Assembly: GCA_025529335.1 (NCBI GenBank)
Contig: JAMYHX010000100.1
Coordinates: 41,745-105,744 of the forward strand
Length of the DNA stretch: 64,000 nt
Direction: 5' to 3'
Origin: Rhizopus sp. PT2906
Lineage: Eukaryota; Mucoromycota; Mucoromycetes; Mucorales; Rhizopodaceae
Part shown: piece after piece, positions 42,131-54,741 of the stretch
Position numbering within the stretch: position 1 is the first letter of the stretch
How the letters are laid out: each line of letters opens with the position of its first letter
Made by a program: the position numbers and the translations under genes
The notes under the pieces: generated by a model
Told to the model about the DNA's origin: nothing
The model's input: only the letters and a program-made list of their open reading frames with translations
The model's database searches: none

Positions 42131-44437
42131 TTACATGGCATCTAACTGTTCTTTATAATGCTTATTGATATAATTGCGTTTTAATTTCTGTGCAGCTGTC
42201 AAAAATCCCTATTTGGATATAATGATTAGATCATTGTTCAAACATATCATTAGTAACTTACATTTTCAGAAGTCCATTCTTCGTGTGTCAAATAAACATC
42301 AGCAATCAATTCTGCTGGTTTTAATTTAGCCTCTTTGGCTTGTTCTTGTAAACTTGTCAAGAATGCCTTTCTCACTTCAACATCTTCACATAATTCCTCA
42401 AATGATTGCTTTTCAATACCCAATGACTTTGCCATTTCCATCACCTTTGAATGAATTGGCATCACAATCGCAACTGGACGTGGGCGTAGTGAGTCACCAT
42501 ATACACAAATATTGCTTACTCCAAGTGCCGTCTTGTAGACCGACTCTAGCTTTTCCAATGCGATATATTCACCATTACTCAACTTGACAAGGTTCTTGAT
42601 ACGGTCAATCACAGAGAGTGTACCATCCTCATTCCATTCTCCCACATCACCTGTTCGTAACCAGCCATCTTCAGTGATCGTTTCCTTTGTCAATGCCTCT
42701 TGCTTAAAGTACCCCTTGGTCACGGAAGATCCACGAACCCAAATTTCTCCTTGAGGTTTAGGTTCATTTGTTGAAAGATAACCTGCGTCTGGTACATCTA
42801 CCAACTTGATCTCACAACATGGTACTGGAGCTCCAACAGGTCCAACAGAGAATTGTTCTGGTGTCATAATAGCACACATACTATATACATTTTTAGTTTA
42901 TCAAATAAAAATACACATGTTTGTGTAGCCACAACTTACCCCACTAATCATTTCACACGGTATGCAAAACAAATAAAAACAACAATTAGCCAGGGCTTTT
43001 ATCTTTATCCAATTGACACGTTACCTGACTCTGTCATACCATAACCACCCAAAATAGGTGCTAAACAAACAGACAAGAACTGTTGCGTCTCACGAGCTAA
43101 AGGTGCACCTCCAGAGAGACCATATCTCAAACGACCACCAACTTGTTCACGAATCTTGTTGAAGACAAGTGAATCCAAAAACCCTGTGGGCAGTCCACGT
43201 TCCATCAACCAGGACTTGCTGGCAAATGCGCGGTTGAAAATGGCTTGGGCAGCAGGACTTGTCTTGGCAATGCTCGACAGGATACCCTTACGAATTGATT
43301 CCCACACGGCTGGAACACCTGTCATAATACTAGGTCTAAATTCTTTGATGTCACCTTTGCAGTTGCGTACAGATGTATCAGTCAAGGTACGTGGTGAACC
43401 GTAACCTAAGCAGACACCCCAAAAGAGACAAAGGTTCTCTACAAGGAACTCAAGGACGTGGGCCAAAGGAAGATAGGCCATTATGGTATCCTCTTCATTG
43501 ATAATATGTCCAAGAAGTGTGTCGACGCCAGCAACTAACAGCAGGTTAATTAATTTTTTCTTTTTTGATTTTCTCGAAACTTACTAGCTCCGACAAGATT
43601 GGAGTGATTCAAAATTACGCCCTTGGGTGCACCTGTGCTACCAGAAGTGTACATGATACAACATAAATCATCACGACCAGGTTTAACAGGTTTCTTTAAA
43701 TGCTCCTGACCCAATTTTTTCAATTCATCAATGCTATAAATCTTGGTGTGTTCCTGAATGGAGGCAATATCCTTTTCTTTTGCTTCTCCGCTATAAATCA
43801 CAATAGGCTTCACTGTACATTGAGGCAAGACGGTAGCCAAGGTCTTGAGGAGATCAGTGGTCGTGTACACAGCTTCAACTTCAGCTTCATTCATCGAGTG
43901 TAGCAATCCTTCGGGACCTAATGTTTCATAAGCAGTAACAATAGCCATATTTTGTGTAAAGGCACCATGAGCCATGAGCATCCAATTGACACTATTCACA
44001 TGCAGTTATTATCACTGTACTTTTTTCTTTCTCTCTCTCTTTTTCTCTATTTACTTTGTAGGTGCAAAGATTTCAATCTTGGAATGAGTTGATAATCCAA
44101 GATGAACAAGGCCAGAACCCAACTGATGAGCCATATCTGATGCTTCTTTGTAAGTGATGTAATGATAAGGGGATAATTGGAAATAGTTCCAAATCTTCTT
44201 TTGCTTTGTTTCGACACCATCTACTACCTTGACAACTTCCTTTTCCTCGGATACTATCTTTTCTACGTTTCTATAACCAAACGCGTTCTTGTCACCACGT
44301 CTCTTAACACAGTATTGTAAAACATCATATAAGGTATGAACACCTTGAGCAGGTGTATCCACAATCTCCTCTTCAGCTAGAATAGAACGACGTATTTGTC
44401 CTTCACCAGGTAATTTCTCACTAATAGCAACAGACAT
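42131..44437 (-). CDS. Long-chain acyl-CoA synthetase
   Basis: The model is complement(join(42131..42208,42262..42880,42940..42943,43025..43534,43585..43991,44055..44437)), 666 residues. ANL-superfamily motifs: P-loop YTSGSTGAPKGV at about 245, the L motif region LAHVLEFLVEN, YGSPRTLTD, GYGMTES at about 425, and DGWLRTGDVGEWNEDG with the hinge DRIKNLVKLSNGEYIA. A 4-nt exon (42940-42943) supplies the bases between TES and GMCAIMTPE. Without it the frame is lost. The enzyme activates long-chain fatty acids to acyl-CoA with ATP. Sequence pattern fits the Faa/ACSL family (peroxisomal or ER). The C-terminus has no PTS1. Confidence 0.92.
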
Positions 44438-44630
44438 CTTTAAGTAAAAAAAAAAAAATAAAAGAAAATAAAAGAAAATAAAAGAAAGTAAAAGAAAATA
44501 AAGAGATGAAAGAGAACGATTTTTATATGAATAAAAAAACTCAGTGTGTCAAAGCGTTTCATATGAAAATTTTTCATGGCCATTTATAATTATTATTTTA
44601 TTATTATTATTATTATCCTTTGTCCTCTTC

Positions 44631-47600
44631 TCACATGACAAAAAGAAATCTTAAATCCTCAACGGACAATCGATCAAGAGCCTTGGAATTTTTACCTTTT
44701 AATTTCAAATTAGTCATTTATATTTATACAATTAAGCATGTGCCAACTTACCAACTGTACTTTCGACTAACGCCGTCTTCTTTTCTTGTAACTGAACAAT
44801 ACGACTTTCTATACTATTTTCTATAATCAATCGTGTAATTCGAATAGGTCGACGCTGTCCTAATCGATGAATACGATCCATAGCCTAAAAAAAATATAAG
44901 AAACACATTATATATATTTCCATGACAATTACTTGTACTATAAAAAAAAAGGTACGTTAATTTAAGCTATTACTGTTACTATGGCTATCACTTACATTCG
45001 GCAGCCTTCGTGAAAAATAAGGTAAAAAACGGGAAATTTTTGGTTAAAAAATATGACTAACGGTCATTTAGGGTACTTACGGGGTTCCACCAAGGATCAC
45101 TAAGGACAACGTTAATTTTCCTTTTTCTTTTTATATAATTTTTACTAACCAAATAAAGACTCGGCTTGCTTCTGTTAAGTTTAATGCTACACCACCGGCT
45201 TTTAAACTAATAAGAAATACGGTGCATGTCGGCTTAGTCATGAAACTACAAAATATTAGTACACAAATAACACAAAGAACGTGAATACATTACTGATGAA
45301 TAGCCGCATCACGTTGAACAGGAGACATGGTACCATCCAGTCGAATACATTCAAATCCTGCACGAGACAATCTCCAATAGACAAGGTCAAGGAAATTAAC
45401 AAACTATACACATGACGTTAGTAATGGATGTATCATTACTTCATCACATACTTGAGAGAACACAATACTATTATCAAAGAATGTTAATCTTGGAATATAG
45501 TTATTGTATCTTATTCTCACCTCTTAATCGTCTTGTCTTCACGACGAAGTTTAGAAAGTTCCTCAACAAGCGCCTCAATCTTGGTAGAACTTCTCCACTT
45601 GTCCATATTGATGCGATTTACAATACTAGTTCTAGAATAGTTACCATTGGTTCCACTACCTCCTTCTAACTGGATAGGTTCTTGTGACAAGTCAACTGAG
45701 AAGTTTGCAAAGCAGGATGGGCATTTGGGCACTTCACCCTCTGAATCATCAAAGCTACTATAATATTGAATACAGCACTATTGCAAAGTTCAATATCGTT
45801 ACCCCTTTTTCATACTTTTTTTTGGCCCTTACCTCTCTACAGAATACATGTTTACAAGCAGCAGAGATGGCATCCTACATGCATATACACTTCTTAGATT
45901 TCCATAAATCAAAAATACTATCTACTTACTTCAGGAGGATCATTACAAAGCATGCATACAAGTTGCTGAGCATCTGACGCCTTTTTGGTAACAAGATCTG
46001 GATGATCAGCACATTGACGCATCTTGGTGAGCAATTCAAAGATATTAGCATAGTTATTGAGCACAGTATCATGTTCAACATAAGTGGCAAATTGACGTGA
46101 CACATCGGAATATAACGAACGGTAAATATCTTCCTCTTCTTCACTAAAAATATCTCTTCGAACCATCACAGTACGAGGGGGTAAGCCAAGATCATCAGCA
46201 CATTCCACTTTAGTTCTTCTCAACATGACCCTGTCAAGAAGTAGCCCAAGCTTTTCCATGGCTATGCGACCATCACCGATATATCCGTTACTCTGAATTG
46301 GCTTCAGAACTTCATTGTTCCACCAACACATGTGGTTCATTGGTCTGTGTCCACACTCGTCACACTCTTTTTTGTTAGAAAACTTCCAATTGATCTGCTT
46401 ACAGGGGCAGTTCATACAGTAGTAGTAGGCGTATGGATCTAAAAAAATGTACATTACTATCACCAAGCAAGCAATCAAAACATTTAAAGCTTACCTGCTT
46501 GCATAAAACGGATTAAAGAATAGAGCTCACCTACTCGATTTTGGAGTGGTGTACCTGTCAAGGACCATCTGTAATTGGCTTTTAAATTAAACTATGAAAC
46601 GCGTTAATAAAGGATAGCTGTAAGAAGTCGTTCTATCTATACATACCACTGCTCTAGCTGTATTACATGCACGATCTTTGATGTTGTGTGCTTCATCAAG
46701 GACAATACGGTGCCAATTTATCTTATGAAGAACAGATTTTTCCTTGACAAGCGCGGGTTTACCACGCACCATGCGCTTCACGCCATACTCTTGACGTCTA
46801 AAGCAGCTTTCAATTACGGAATCTAAATAAATTCATGAGTATTTTTTTTTTAGGCAAGTAGCTAACTTACAAGTAGATAATACAACATCGTATTTCTGTA
46901 GGTCTTCTACTTTATTTGTTCGTTTGCTGCCTGTGTTACGATATAGAAAAAGGGAGTGAGTATAAAGACACGTAGTACTATAAAAAGAAATTAGGTGTTA
47001 CCGTGAAATAAATGAACAGAAAGCGCGTTATTTGTGTGTGTCTCAATTTCGCGTTTCCATTGCATAACAGCCACGGTTGGTGCAACAACAAGATTTGGTT
47101 TCTTTTTATCACTTAAAAGGAGAGAGATCGTTTGAATGGTTTTACCCATACCCATTTCATCCTACATGCTAATTAATAACACCATTCTATATGCACTATA
47201 TCCCTACTTACAGCCAGTATACCGCCTTTGAACTATATATGCATCAAAAGCAGATAGATTAACATGTGTGTGTGTCGTATATTGTTAAGGTACTTACCGT
47301 ATTGACAGATTCTTGTTGTATCATCCAACCAACACCATACTTTTGGAAAGGTAAAAGAGGCAAGGATAATTCTTTTGGTTGCTCAACAGGTTCAATATGA
47401 GCCTTTTCGGTATTCTTGAGGTCATCCCAAACAGTCTTGAGTTCAGGATGATGTTTTAATACATGGTTTCTGCTACGCTCATACTTGAAAAACGAGTGAA
47501 TATTGTTAACTAATTATTATATATTTGTACACCTACTACTGGATCTCTTTGTCTTCTTACAAGCCTTCGCCTCCGCGTAGCCGCCAATTGTTCTTCTTCT

Positions 47601-48181
47601 TCGTCAGATGATGAGGATGAGGTTTGAGCGGACTGACTGACTTCTGTTTCAGGCTCTTGGGTTTCCTCTAACTGGTACTGCTCATCTTGAGATTCAAATC
47701 GCGCGGATTCATACTCAGATTCAGGCTCTAAGGAATCTGCTACGGAATCGGATAGTTGCTCACTAGCAGTTACGATACCACTATCTATAGTTTCTTCTTC
47801 ATCATTATCGGAAGAAGCAGCAGTCAAAGTATTAATTTCTTCTTCATCGCTTTCATCTTCATCACTTTCATCTTCATCACTTTCTTGTTTGTGAGCTTGA
47901 GATTCAATAATAACACTAGTTTGACGACTACGGGTCTTGCGAGAGCTAGCAGCACTAACAGAAGTACTGATACTACTAAGGCTTGTACCACTCGTACTTG
48001 TTCTCAAACGCTTTCTGGGACTTCTCCTAAGAGTCATGGTGCTTTCAGTAAGACTAACTATTGGGTCTTGAAAATCGTCGTCAGAGACGAGTTCTTCCGT
48101 AAGCATCTTTCTTCTTGTCACTCTTGTTTGTTCAACATTGGCCTTGTTTACAATTCTAGATGATCTACGAGTAGCAACCAT
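44631..48181 (-). CDS. RAD16: Nucleotide-excision repair SNF2/RING protein RAD16
   Basis: Eighteen exons: complement(join(44631..44695,44752..44884,44933..44937,44996..45005,45081..45099,45150..45245,45294..45403,45452..45488,45521..45777,45833..45874,45930..46438,46495..46591,46647..46822,46871..46930,47002..47161,47212..47232,47298..47483,47537..48181)), 875 residues. An acidic, serine-rich N-terminus (1-215) precedes the SNF2 core: Walker A DEMGMGKT at 285, DEAH at about 395, SLTGTPLQNR at about 425. The family's cysteine insert WKFSNKKECDECGHRPMNH is present. A C3HC4 RING follows (CMLC, CKHVFC, CPSC), then the helicase C domain with IVFSQFVNFLDLV, ISLKAGGVALNLTEAS and MDRIHRLGQ. Rad16 with Rad7 opens damaged chromatin in global-genome repair and has E3 ligase activity. 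Exons of 5, 10, 19 and 21 nt are needed for frame. The donor of exon 1 could be 3 nt earlier. Confidence 0.9.
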
Positions 48182-48331
48182 GATAACGAGTAGGGATAAA
48201 GAAAGAGAAAGAGAGAAAGAAATGTGAAAATAAGAAAAAAAAAGTCAAATTTGACTGACGCACCCCATAAACAGTCAAGTGAATTGACAACTTTTTTTGT
48301 TCGGATTTATTGTCAAACACCAATCAATAAT

Positions 48332-49394
48332 TTAATGAATCAACCACTTGTTTGCCATTTCCTTCATGATGTTGCAGACTCTTTTTTCTTCCATATTCCA
48401 GTAGATACCTTGGTAGTCATCATCCAGTTGCTCTTCTTGCTCTACTTCATTCACAGCCATTCTTACGATATTCCTAGTCTCATTGTTGACTGCAATACCA
48501 TTCGATGACATCTCTTCTAATAAATCTAGCATTCCATAAACATCTTTCCATGCCTCCCATCTTAACAAAAGTATTGCATTATAAACATCAGCTGTGCATC
48601 CACTCACGTAACTCTTGATACTCTTTTCCTTGACTTGTTCAAATATTGACAATGTCAGATAAGGATCCTTTTTTGATGTATAATCAATGGCTGCCTTTAT
48701 AACTTTGTGATAATAGTCTGGATAAGACTCTTGATTGATTTGATCAAACAAGACAGTCAATGGCTCGTATATTGATTGAGATTCAGCAATAGCATTTATC
48801 AGCTGTAGTTCCTTTTCCTTATTCTTGATACGTATATCATTCGTCACTTTATCTTTATACCAATTGTAATCAAAGGGCTCTATTTCATCCAAAATACTAC
48901 TACTTGGCTTCTTTTGCTTTGTTTCGTACTTTGTCGCATGCTGTACTGTTGAAGATATACTCTTTGGGAGTGGTGCCTTGGGTTTATAAACCTTATTCTT
49001 GACAAGATCCAGTAGCTTTTTCTCTATAATGGATTCATTTTGTCTGATTCTCTTTGGTGGTTCAATGGATGAAGGAACAAATGGGTCTCTGGTATTAAGT
49101 GATTCATCAAATAGAGTCTCTAACAATATTTCAAAATCACGGTCTATTCTTTTTGATGAATCTAATTTATCTGAAGAAGAAGAAGGAGGTTCCCAAAAAT
49201 GAGCATGTTCATTATTTGTATCCTGTCTATCGTCTTCTTGACGAGTTGTATAGTTTCTTGAAGCATATCGTAGCACTGAGACACTTGTTTTTATACCTAT
49301 TGACAGGTTATGAACCAAGTTTTTCCTTGTTTGGTCCTTTTGTCTTTTTACCAGTGTTGATTAGTTTAGTAGATCTGGAAATGCAAGGTATCAT
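48332..49394 (-). CDS. Mitochondrial Mtf2/Nam1-like protein
   Basis: The model is complement(join(48332..49296,49352..49394)), 335 residues. The short first exon supplies the ATG and a typical presequence (MIPCISRSTKLINTG, then SVLRYASRNYTTR), basic and without acidic residues. A polar linker follows. The C-terminal 200 residues (FDYNWYKDKVTNDIRI onward) are helical hairpins resembling the Mtf2-like domain, with YVSGCTADVYNAILLLRWEAWKDVYGMLDLLEEM matching PPR-like helix pairs. Yeast Mtf2/Nam1 couples mitochondrial transcription to RNA processing and translation. Family call is from overall pattern only. It lies 150 bp upstream of RAD16 on the same strand. Confidence 0.65.
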
Positions 49395-49520
49395 ATTTTA
49401 TTGTTGGCAAATTATAATTAAAAAAAAGCAACTCCTCCCCTTTTTTGTGTATGCAAGTGTTTGTATTATAAAAGGAAGGGAGGGTGGGGAGGAAAAACTT
49501 TGGAGCGATAAGCCACCCAT

Positions 49521-50567
49521 TTACTGCTTATCTATACCGGGCATGAATAACTGATCTCTTGCAGTCTCCAATAATTTGAGGATTTCACCGGCCTTTGGGC
49601 GCTGATCAAGATCATATTTTAAGAATATCAAGCAATTGGTTGTGTTTTTTACTGATGGTACTTTTCAGAATAAGCATGGATTTCGAACGATCATACTACC
49701 ATGGAGATTGACGTTTTTCAAAGCTTCGTATAAAATAAAGCATGATAGAACAAGCTAGAAATACGTCTGTTTTCTCTAAATATGACTTTTGATTCAAATA
49801 AGCGTTCTCTAAATATAAAAGTATGTGTTGATATATGTGCAGTAATAAAGAGCTAACCTGGATAACGAACAACACTCCAATCAATCCATGACGCCTTTTC
49901 TACAGACTTTTCCTTTTGGAATGAATATCGAAATCCAAAAAAGCGTAGACTACCGTCAATATCGACAAAGATATTTTTTGTATCAACTCCAACAAGGAAC
50001 ATGTTTAAAGCGTAGGCATCAACTAGCATGGAGAATAAGTTGATTCCCGCTTGTATTGCATGCATTGGTTCCATGTCTATGCCTGAATACGATGAGTTAC
50101 TATCATTATAAAGAGTGAGTGTATTTAACCATTGCCATTGGCTCTTTTTTTAAGCATATAATCACGTAAACATCCATTTGGATAGTATTGTCTTATAAGA
50201 AACAGGCCCTGTTTATCTGATGATATCTCTTTATAACTTATATTCAATTCAGATAAAGTGGCTTCAAACATATTAAAGTAGACGCTCATGTTTCTGCAAG
50301 CAGATAAGCGATCTGACATATTAAACTCGTGATAGTATTGAGAACGATCCTCATTGTAAACTGGTATATATATACATTCAATAGGCACATCTTGATAGGT
50401 GTCCTTACAATGGAATTCTCTTGGGTTGTTCTTATTTAACGTAGAATTATCAAGAGTGATATTACTCGGTGTTATCATTATCAAGGGAAAGCTGGGACAT
50501 TGACCGGATTCCTCATCAGAGTCTTTTGACTGTTTGATCTTCTTCAAAAGAGTTTCTTTTGTGCTAC
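49521..50567 (-). pseudogene. Protein-kinase-like gene, 5'-truncated and broken
   Basis: Coding pieces: 50567 down to about 50130 (ends TLSELNISYKEI.. and RQYYPNGCLRDYMLKK, a kinase N-lobe/hinge pattern), then across introns GVDTKNIFVDIDGSLRFFGF (catalytic-loop and DFG-like strands, but without HRD or DFG) and ENAYLNQKSYLEKTDVFLAC. The frame then shifts by one base near 49697, meets a TGA at 49665-49667 and ends with LIFLKYDLDQRPKAGEILK, the usual C-lobe arginine motif, stopping at 49521. No start codon or upstream exons were found to the right of 50567. A pseudokinase relic is the best reading. Confidence 0.55.
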
Positions 50568-52303
50568 CTGCGTTGTTTCTCTACTTTGAATGCTTTTTTT
50601 AAGTACTTTTTTTTGCATTTAAAACTATTCATTTAATGCTTCTTTTCATTGTTGCTATTGCTATGATTAACAAAACAGGATAAAATGATTTTGCCCTCTT
50701 TGAATTCAGCTACAGGCAGCTTTTCCTCCCTTCTCGTATTTTTAGACCATTTGGGATTTAAATTCGTTGATCGTCAGGGATTATTTCAATACAAGAAACC
50801 ACTATAGCTATAGCCTAGATGCTAATGTTTTCTTCTTCAAAATCACTAATGTTTCTCCAGTTAAAGTCATTAATACCAGCATTTTTGAATGATCCTTCAA
50901 CAGGCTCAAGATATTTTTCAACTTTGACAATTTTTCACTTTTTTCGTGCAACTTGGTGGAAGGAAAAGCATACGAATAAACTATTGTAGGTTATTTTTCT
51001 CTTACACAGAAGAAGTATTCAATCTAACATATGCAAGATAGAGATTATTTACTTAATGATTCTCTTAACTTCAAGTAAAATAGTTGTTCAAATAGGATAT
51101 GTTCTCTCATTAAGACAAGAGACTTTTTATAAACAAAAATGTATTGTTCAGAGAAGAGCGATACTCTGCATAAGTAGTTTATTATATGACTGGATTGATT
51201 TTTTTGGTTTAAGTATTATTATCTTTTGTGTGCAAGTTGAATGAAGTTTACTGAAAAAAAGACTATTTATATTATGTAGTCTCACAGAGATTGCCTACTA
51301 CTGGCTGTTGCCAAAAGTTAAAAGGAGCCTTTAATCTTGATGGCTTCATGTTGTATTTGATTCAAAAAAATAGGTTATCAGACGAAGTAAAAGTACGCTG
51401 AGACTGTGTGTATCTTTATTTGGAATAAAGTGAAGAGAAAAGAGATGATAGAATAATCAAATATTTATATAAAGACGCTGAGATATTTTTAAACTGCATT
51501 GACCACATTTGATCAAGGTGTGACAGATCTTATAGTGACATTAGGTTCAACTCTAGATATTATATTTAAGCACCGAATAGTAGCGTGGATACTACACTTC
51601 ATTATCGACTTCGACATATCCGTTAGATTACAATTCCTTTTCATCAACAACTTTGATATTAGTAGAAACAATATGTCCCAAGAACGCAAAGAATTCAAAG
51701 ACTTTCATCTATTGGGCCTTTTCTGCCGTTACTGTTGGCACTCTGCAGGATCTAGCTTCCACGTATCTCCACTTGTGTTTTGTCATGATTGAAGTTAGGC
51801 ACAAAGTCATCCTATTTCCAATGATAGTTCAATCATTGTCAGGGTTGCTGAGATCTGAGTCTGTGTTCTTCTTTTTTGTCTTTGTAGACGTACATTGAGT
51901 TCTTTTTGTTTGACAAGATTTAAATAACTCAGACTTGGCTGCAAGAAGTTGATAAAAAGCCAGTAGTTTGGTGTAGTACGTAGCAAGCAGAGTGTTGACT
52001 TTTTTTCCATTAAAAGACTGTTATTGACAAGAGAGACGCAACAATTAGCCTACTAGTTCGTTTTTAAAGAAACTCCATTGGGTGCAAGGACATTGTCATA
52101 AGTGAGTTGTTTAAAAGGGAAATTCTACATGTACCAGAAAATACATCAAAAGTTAGACTTGTTCTACAGGCGCTACCTCCAGATACTACCTAGTGAGGGT
52201 ATAAGGGGATACATAAGGGGGTGCCTAAAATTATTAGAAAGTGATAGCGTGTTTACAACCAATATTACTTGCTAATTACACACATCCATTTACAATTTAT
52301 TGA
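50568..52303. other. Intergenic, no gene seen
   Basis: About 1.7 kb. Open frames at 51499-51792 (plus) and 51807-52010 (minus) overlap, lack motifs and have no exon partners. On the minus strand 51500-51960 has coding-like composition with several stops and could be a very old relic. Confidence 0.35.
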
Positions 52304-52846
52304 ATGCAGCATAAAGTACGTAACTCTTTTATATCTTATAACTTTGCAGCTGTTTCTTATTCGTATACTTTTATTTTCTCTTTAGACGTAAACAATCGTA
52401 GAATGTGAACACAACACTTCAATTAGTTGAAAATGCGACAGAAGGATTGCAAACAATAACAAAATTATGGGAAACTATGCTGAACATCATACACTCAGTA
52501 TCTACTGCTTCTGATTCGTCACTCACAGTTGAACCAGATCTGATAGCACTTCAAAAAACACGCCGGGAATTAGAACAGTTGTTGAAATCACTTCAATCCA
52601 CTGCCTCATGGTTAGATAACGTTGATGTGCCTGAGCATAGTAATCAGTCTGATTCAGAAGAATACGTCGAACTATTAAAAGAGAATAAATCAGCAGTTGA
52701 GGTTCGTCTTTTGAACTATAAAATGATCTTTACTAATCATCTTGTAGGAAGCAGAACGTGTGTCGGATCAACTAAGAAGGCTTTTAAGTAAACCATATGC
52801 ATTACAGTTACTAACAGAAATGCTTCAAGTTTCTTCAAAAGAATAA
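52304..52846 (+). CDS. Small coiled-coil protein, possibly Mediator subunit 30-like
   Basis: The model is join(52304..52315,52402..52701,52748..52846), 136 residues. The first exon has only MQHK. The second begins NVNTTLQLVENATEGLQTI and the protein is almost wholly helical, with a charged coiled coil (LIALQKTRRELEQLLKSL) and a C-terminal ELLKENKSAVEEAERVSD.. DQLRRLL helix. The N-terminal helix plus coiled-coil plan and the final L..EN..L pattern recall MED30, but no residue is decisive. The alternative is a kinetochore or tethering subunit. The gene ends 59 bp from the methyltransferase gene's 3' end, converging. Confidence 0.45.
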
Positions 52847-52905
52847 CTACAATTCAAAGCATAGACATTTAATTTATTGGAATAAAATTTGTTCAAAATT
52901 TCAAA

Positions 52906-54196
52906 CTAGAGCTTTTGAACAGTAACAGCAGCGAAGCCAACCACGCTCTCTTTTGTTTCCAAGTCATGCTTGTATTCTTCTAAGAAGCTGATTAAATCTT
53001 TTTGATTATGTATTCCCAGCATAGGGCCCAATACACGCCTCATGCTCTTTATTACTTCCAAGTTATCCCAAATAAACATCTTGGCCGTAGGTGTACCAGA
53101 GCCTATTAAATTAGATACCATAGTCTCTAACAATAACTTTTAACTTACTCATATCGCAAGTTCTACGATCAGATTCAACAACTTTTACATTGCTGTATTT
53201 GGAGAGCATCATTTCGAGTTTGGATCCTATATCCGGATCCTGTCCTCTTGATTTGCACGCATCTTTAACTAGCATGAATAAAGAGTGTTAACATGGGATT
53301 ATCTTTTCCAAAAGAATAAAAACATGTCAAGTCTTACAACATGATAGAATTCTATAATATAAGCTGGATGAATCATTCTGTGGCTGAACGAAAGATGGTA
53401 TCAAACATGTGTGTGAAATAGTAATTGATAAATAGTTACCTGTAAGTCAAACTCTCCTAACTGGATCATGCCTCCTGGTTTAGTAACCCGTATCACTTCA
53501 CTTATAGCCACTGGCCATTCATCTTTGCGAAGACAGGCAACAAATAATCTCATATGAACAAAGTCAAAAGCATTATCTTCATATGGTAGCCTGTTTGTTA
53601 CATTTCCAAGGCTAAAGGTAAACTGCTTTACGTCTACATTCTTGTAAGTTACATCAACGATATCACAGCCGTGATAGATGCAGTTAGGATACTCTTGAAC
53701 TATATCCTATCACAAAGAGGACAACAGATTAGATTCAGAAGTTCGTCAGAACCGACCACTAACCATGATCCATGCACCAGAACTGCAGCCAACATCAAGG
53801 ATAGTTATACCACCTTCAAGATCCAGAGTCTCTGTTACGCTAGGCATCACATTTCTTGAGGGACAAATGTTATTATTAGCTCTAGTCAATATTACAAGGT
53901 TCAGTTACCTTCCATATAAGCTTTTGATAGCAAAGTGTTGCTAATGAATACAGTTAGCACATGTGCTCATACACTACAGCGTATCTTTGTACCGCCGTAA
54001 GTCTCTTTTGTTCCTCCTCTCCCTTTGGCAGCCAATATCCAGATGTCTCATCATTATGAAACTCTTGCTTCGTATCAAAAAATGTAGGGTCAACTGCAGC
54101 AGTGTTTACGTTTTGTGTAATCATGTTCTTGGTGGATATGTCTTCTTGATATATATTACTTTTAGTCTTTTTGGATATTGAACAGCAAGTTCCCAT
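52906..54196 (-). CDS. SAM-dependent methyltransferase (copy 1)
   Basis: Seven exons: complement(join(52906..53102,53149..53268,53338..53377,53440..53706,53764..53854,53909..53940,53975..54196)), 322 residues. The first intron is only 34 nt (53941-53974). Class I Rossmann methyltransferase motifs: ITILDVGCSSGAWIM (motif I), YHGCDIVDVTYKN (acidic loop), LPYEDNAFDFVHMR (motif II/post-II) and RVTKPGGMIQLGEF (motif III). N-terminus begins MGTCCS, a plausible myristoylation/palmitoylation site. The relatives are the fungal 'methyltransferase domain' proteins of the LaeA/UMTA type, and substrate cannot be inferred. A near-identical exon layout recurs in copy 2 just to the right, so this is a tandem duplication. 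Confidence 0.8.
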
Positions 54197-54741
54197 CACT
54201 TTTTACTCAATAATAAAGGAAAAAAAAAGACTTATGGTATGAGTCTCTTTCTTGGGAAATTGCAAGTGTCTAACAAGATTAAAAAAGACTTATTTCCTCA
54301 ACAGAGTTTAGGTTAGTTAAAGTGCTACCAATGTGTATTACAAAATACGATGGTAATGTACCATTTATTTACGATCAATCTGTACACCCAACTATGATGA
54401 AGCTACTCAGAAGTATATCAAATATTGAAATCACCACTCTAATTATAATCTGATGAATATTTGAAAAAACCTAATCAAAGTGCTTGGTATAGAAATAAGG
54501 GATACAGAGAAAGCGTCACTATATAATCATAACACAGATATACATCTCGCTTTTTCAAAAGTTTTGGTTAATTTTTTTTTTGGAAAAGTTACACTTTTGG
54601 TTGGTTCCCTCAAGATACAACTGCCTCTTTTCTCAAGAAGTAAAACTAATTTATAAGAATAAAGTAGCAAAGTTGTGTTTGGCTACACTTTATTATGGTT
54701 TTATAAACATATACAAGTATTGATTACATTTTTATATTATT
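54197..54741. other. Spacer between the two methyltransferase copies
   Basis: About 545 bp, AT-rich. It must hold the promoter of copy 1. No open frame worth calling. Confidence 0.4.
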
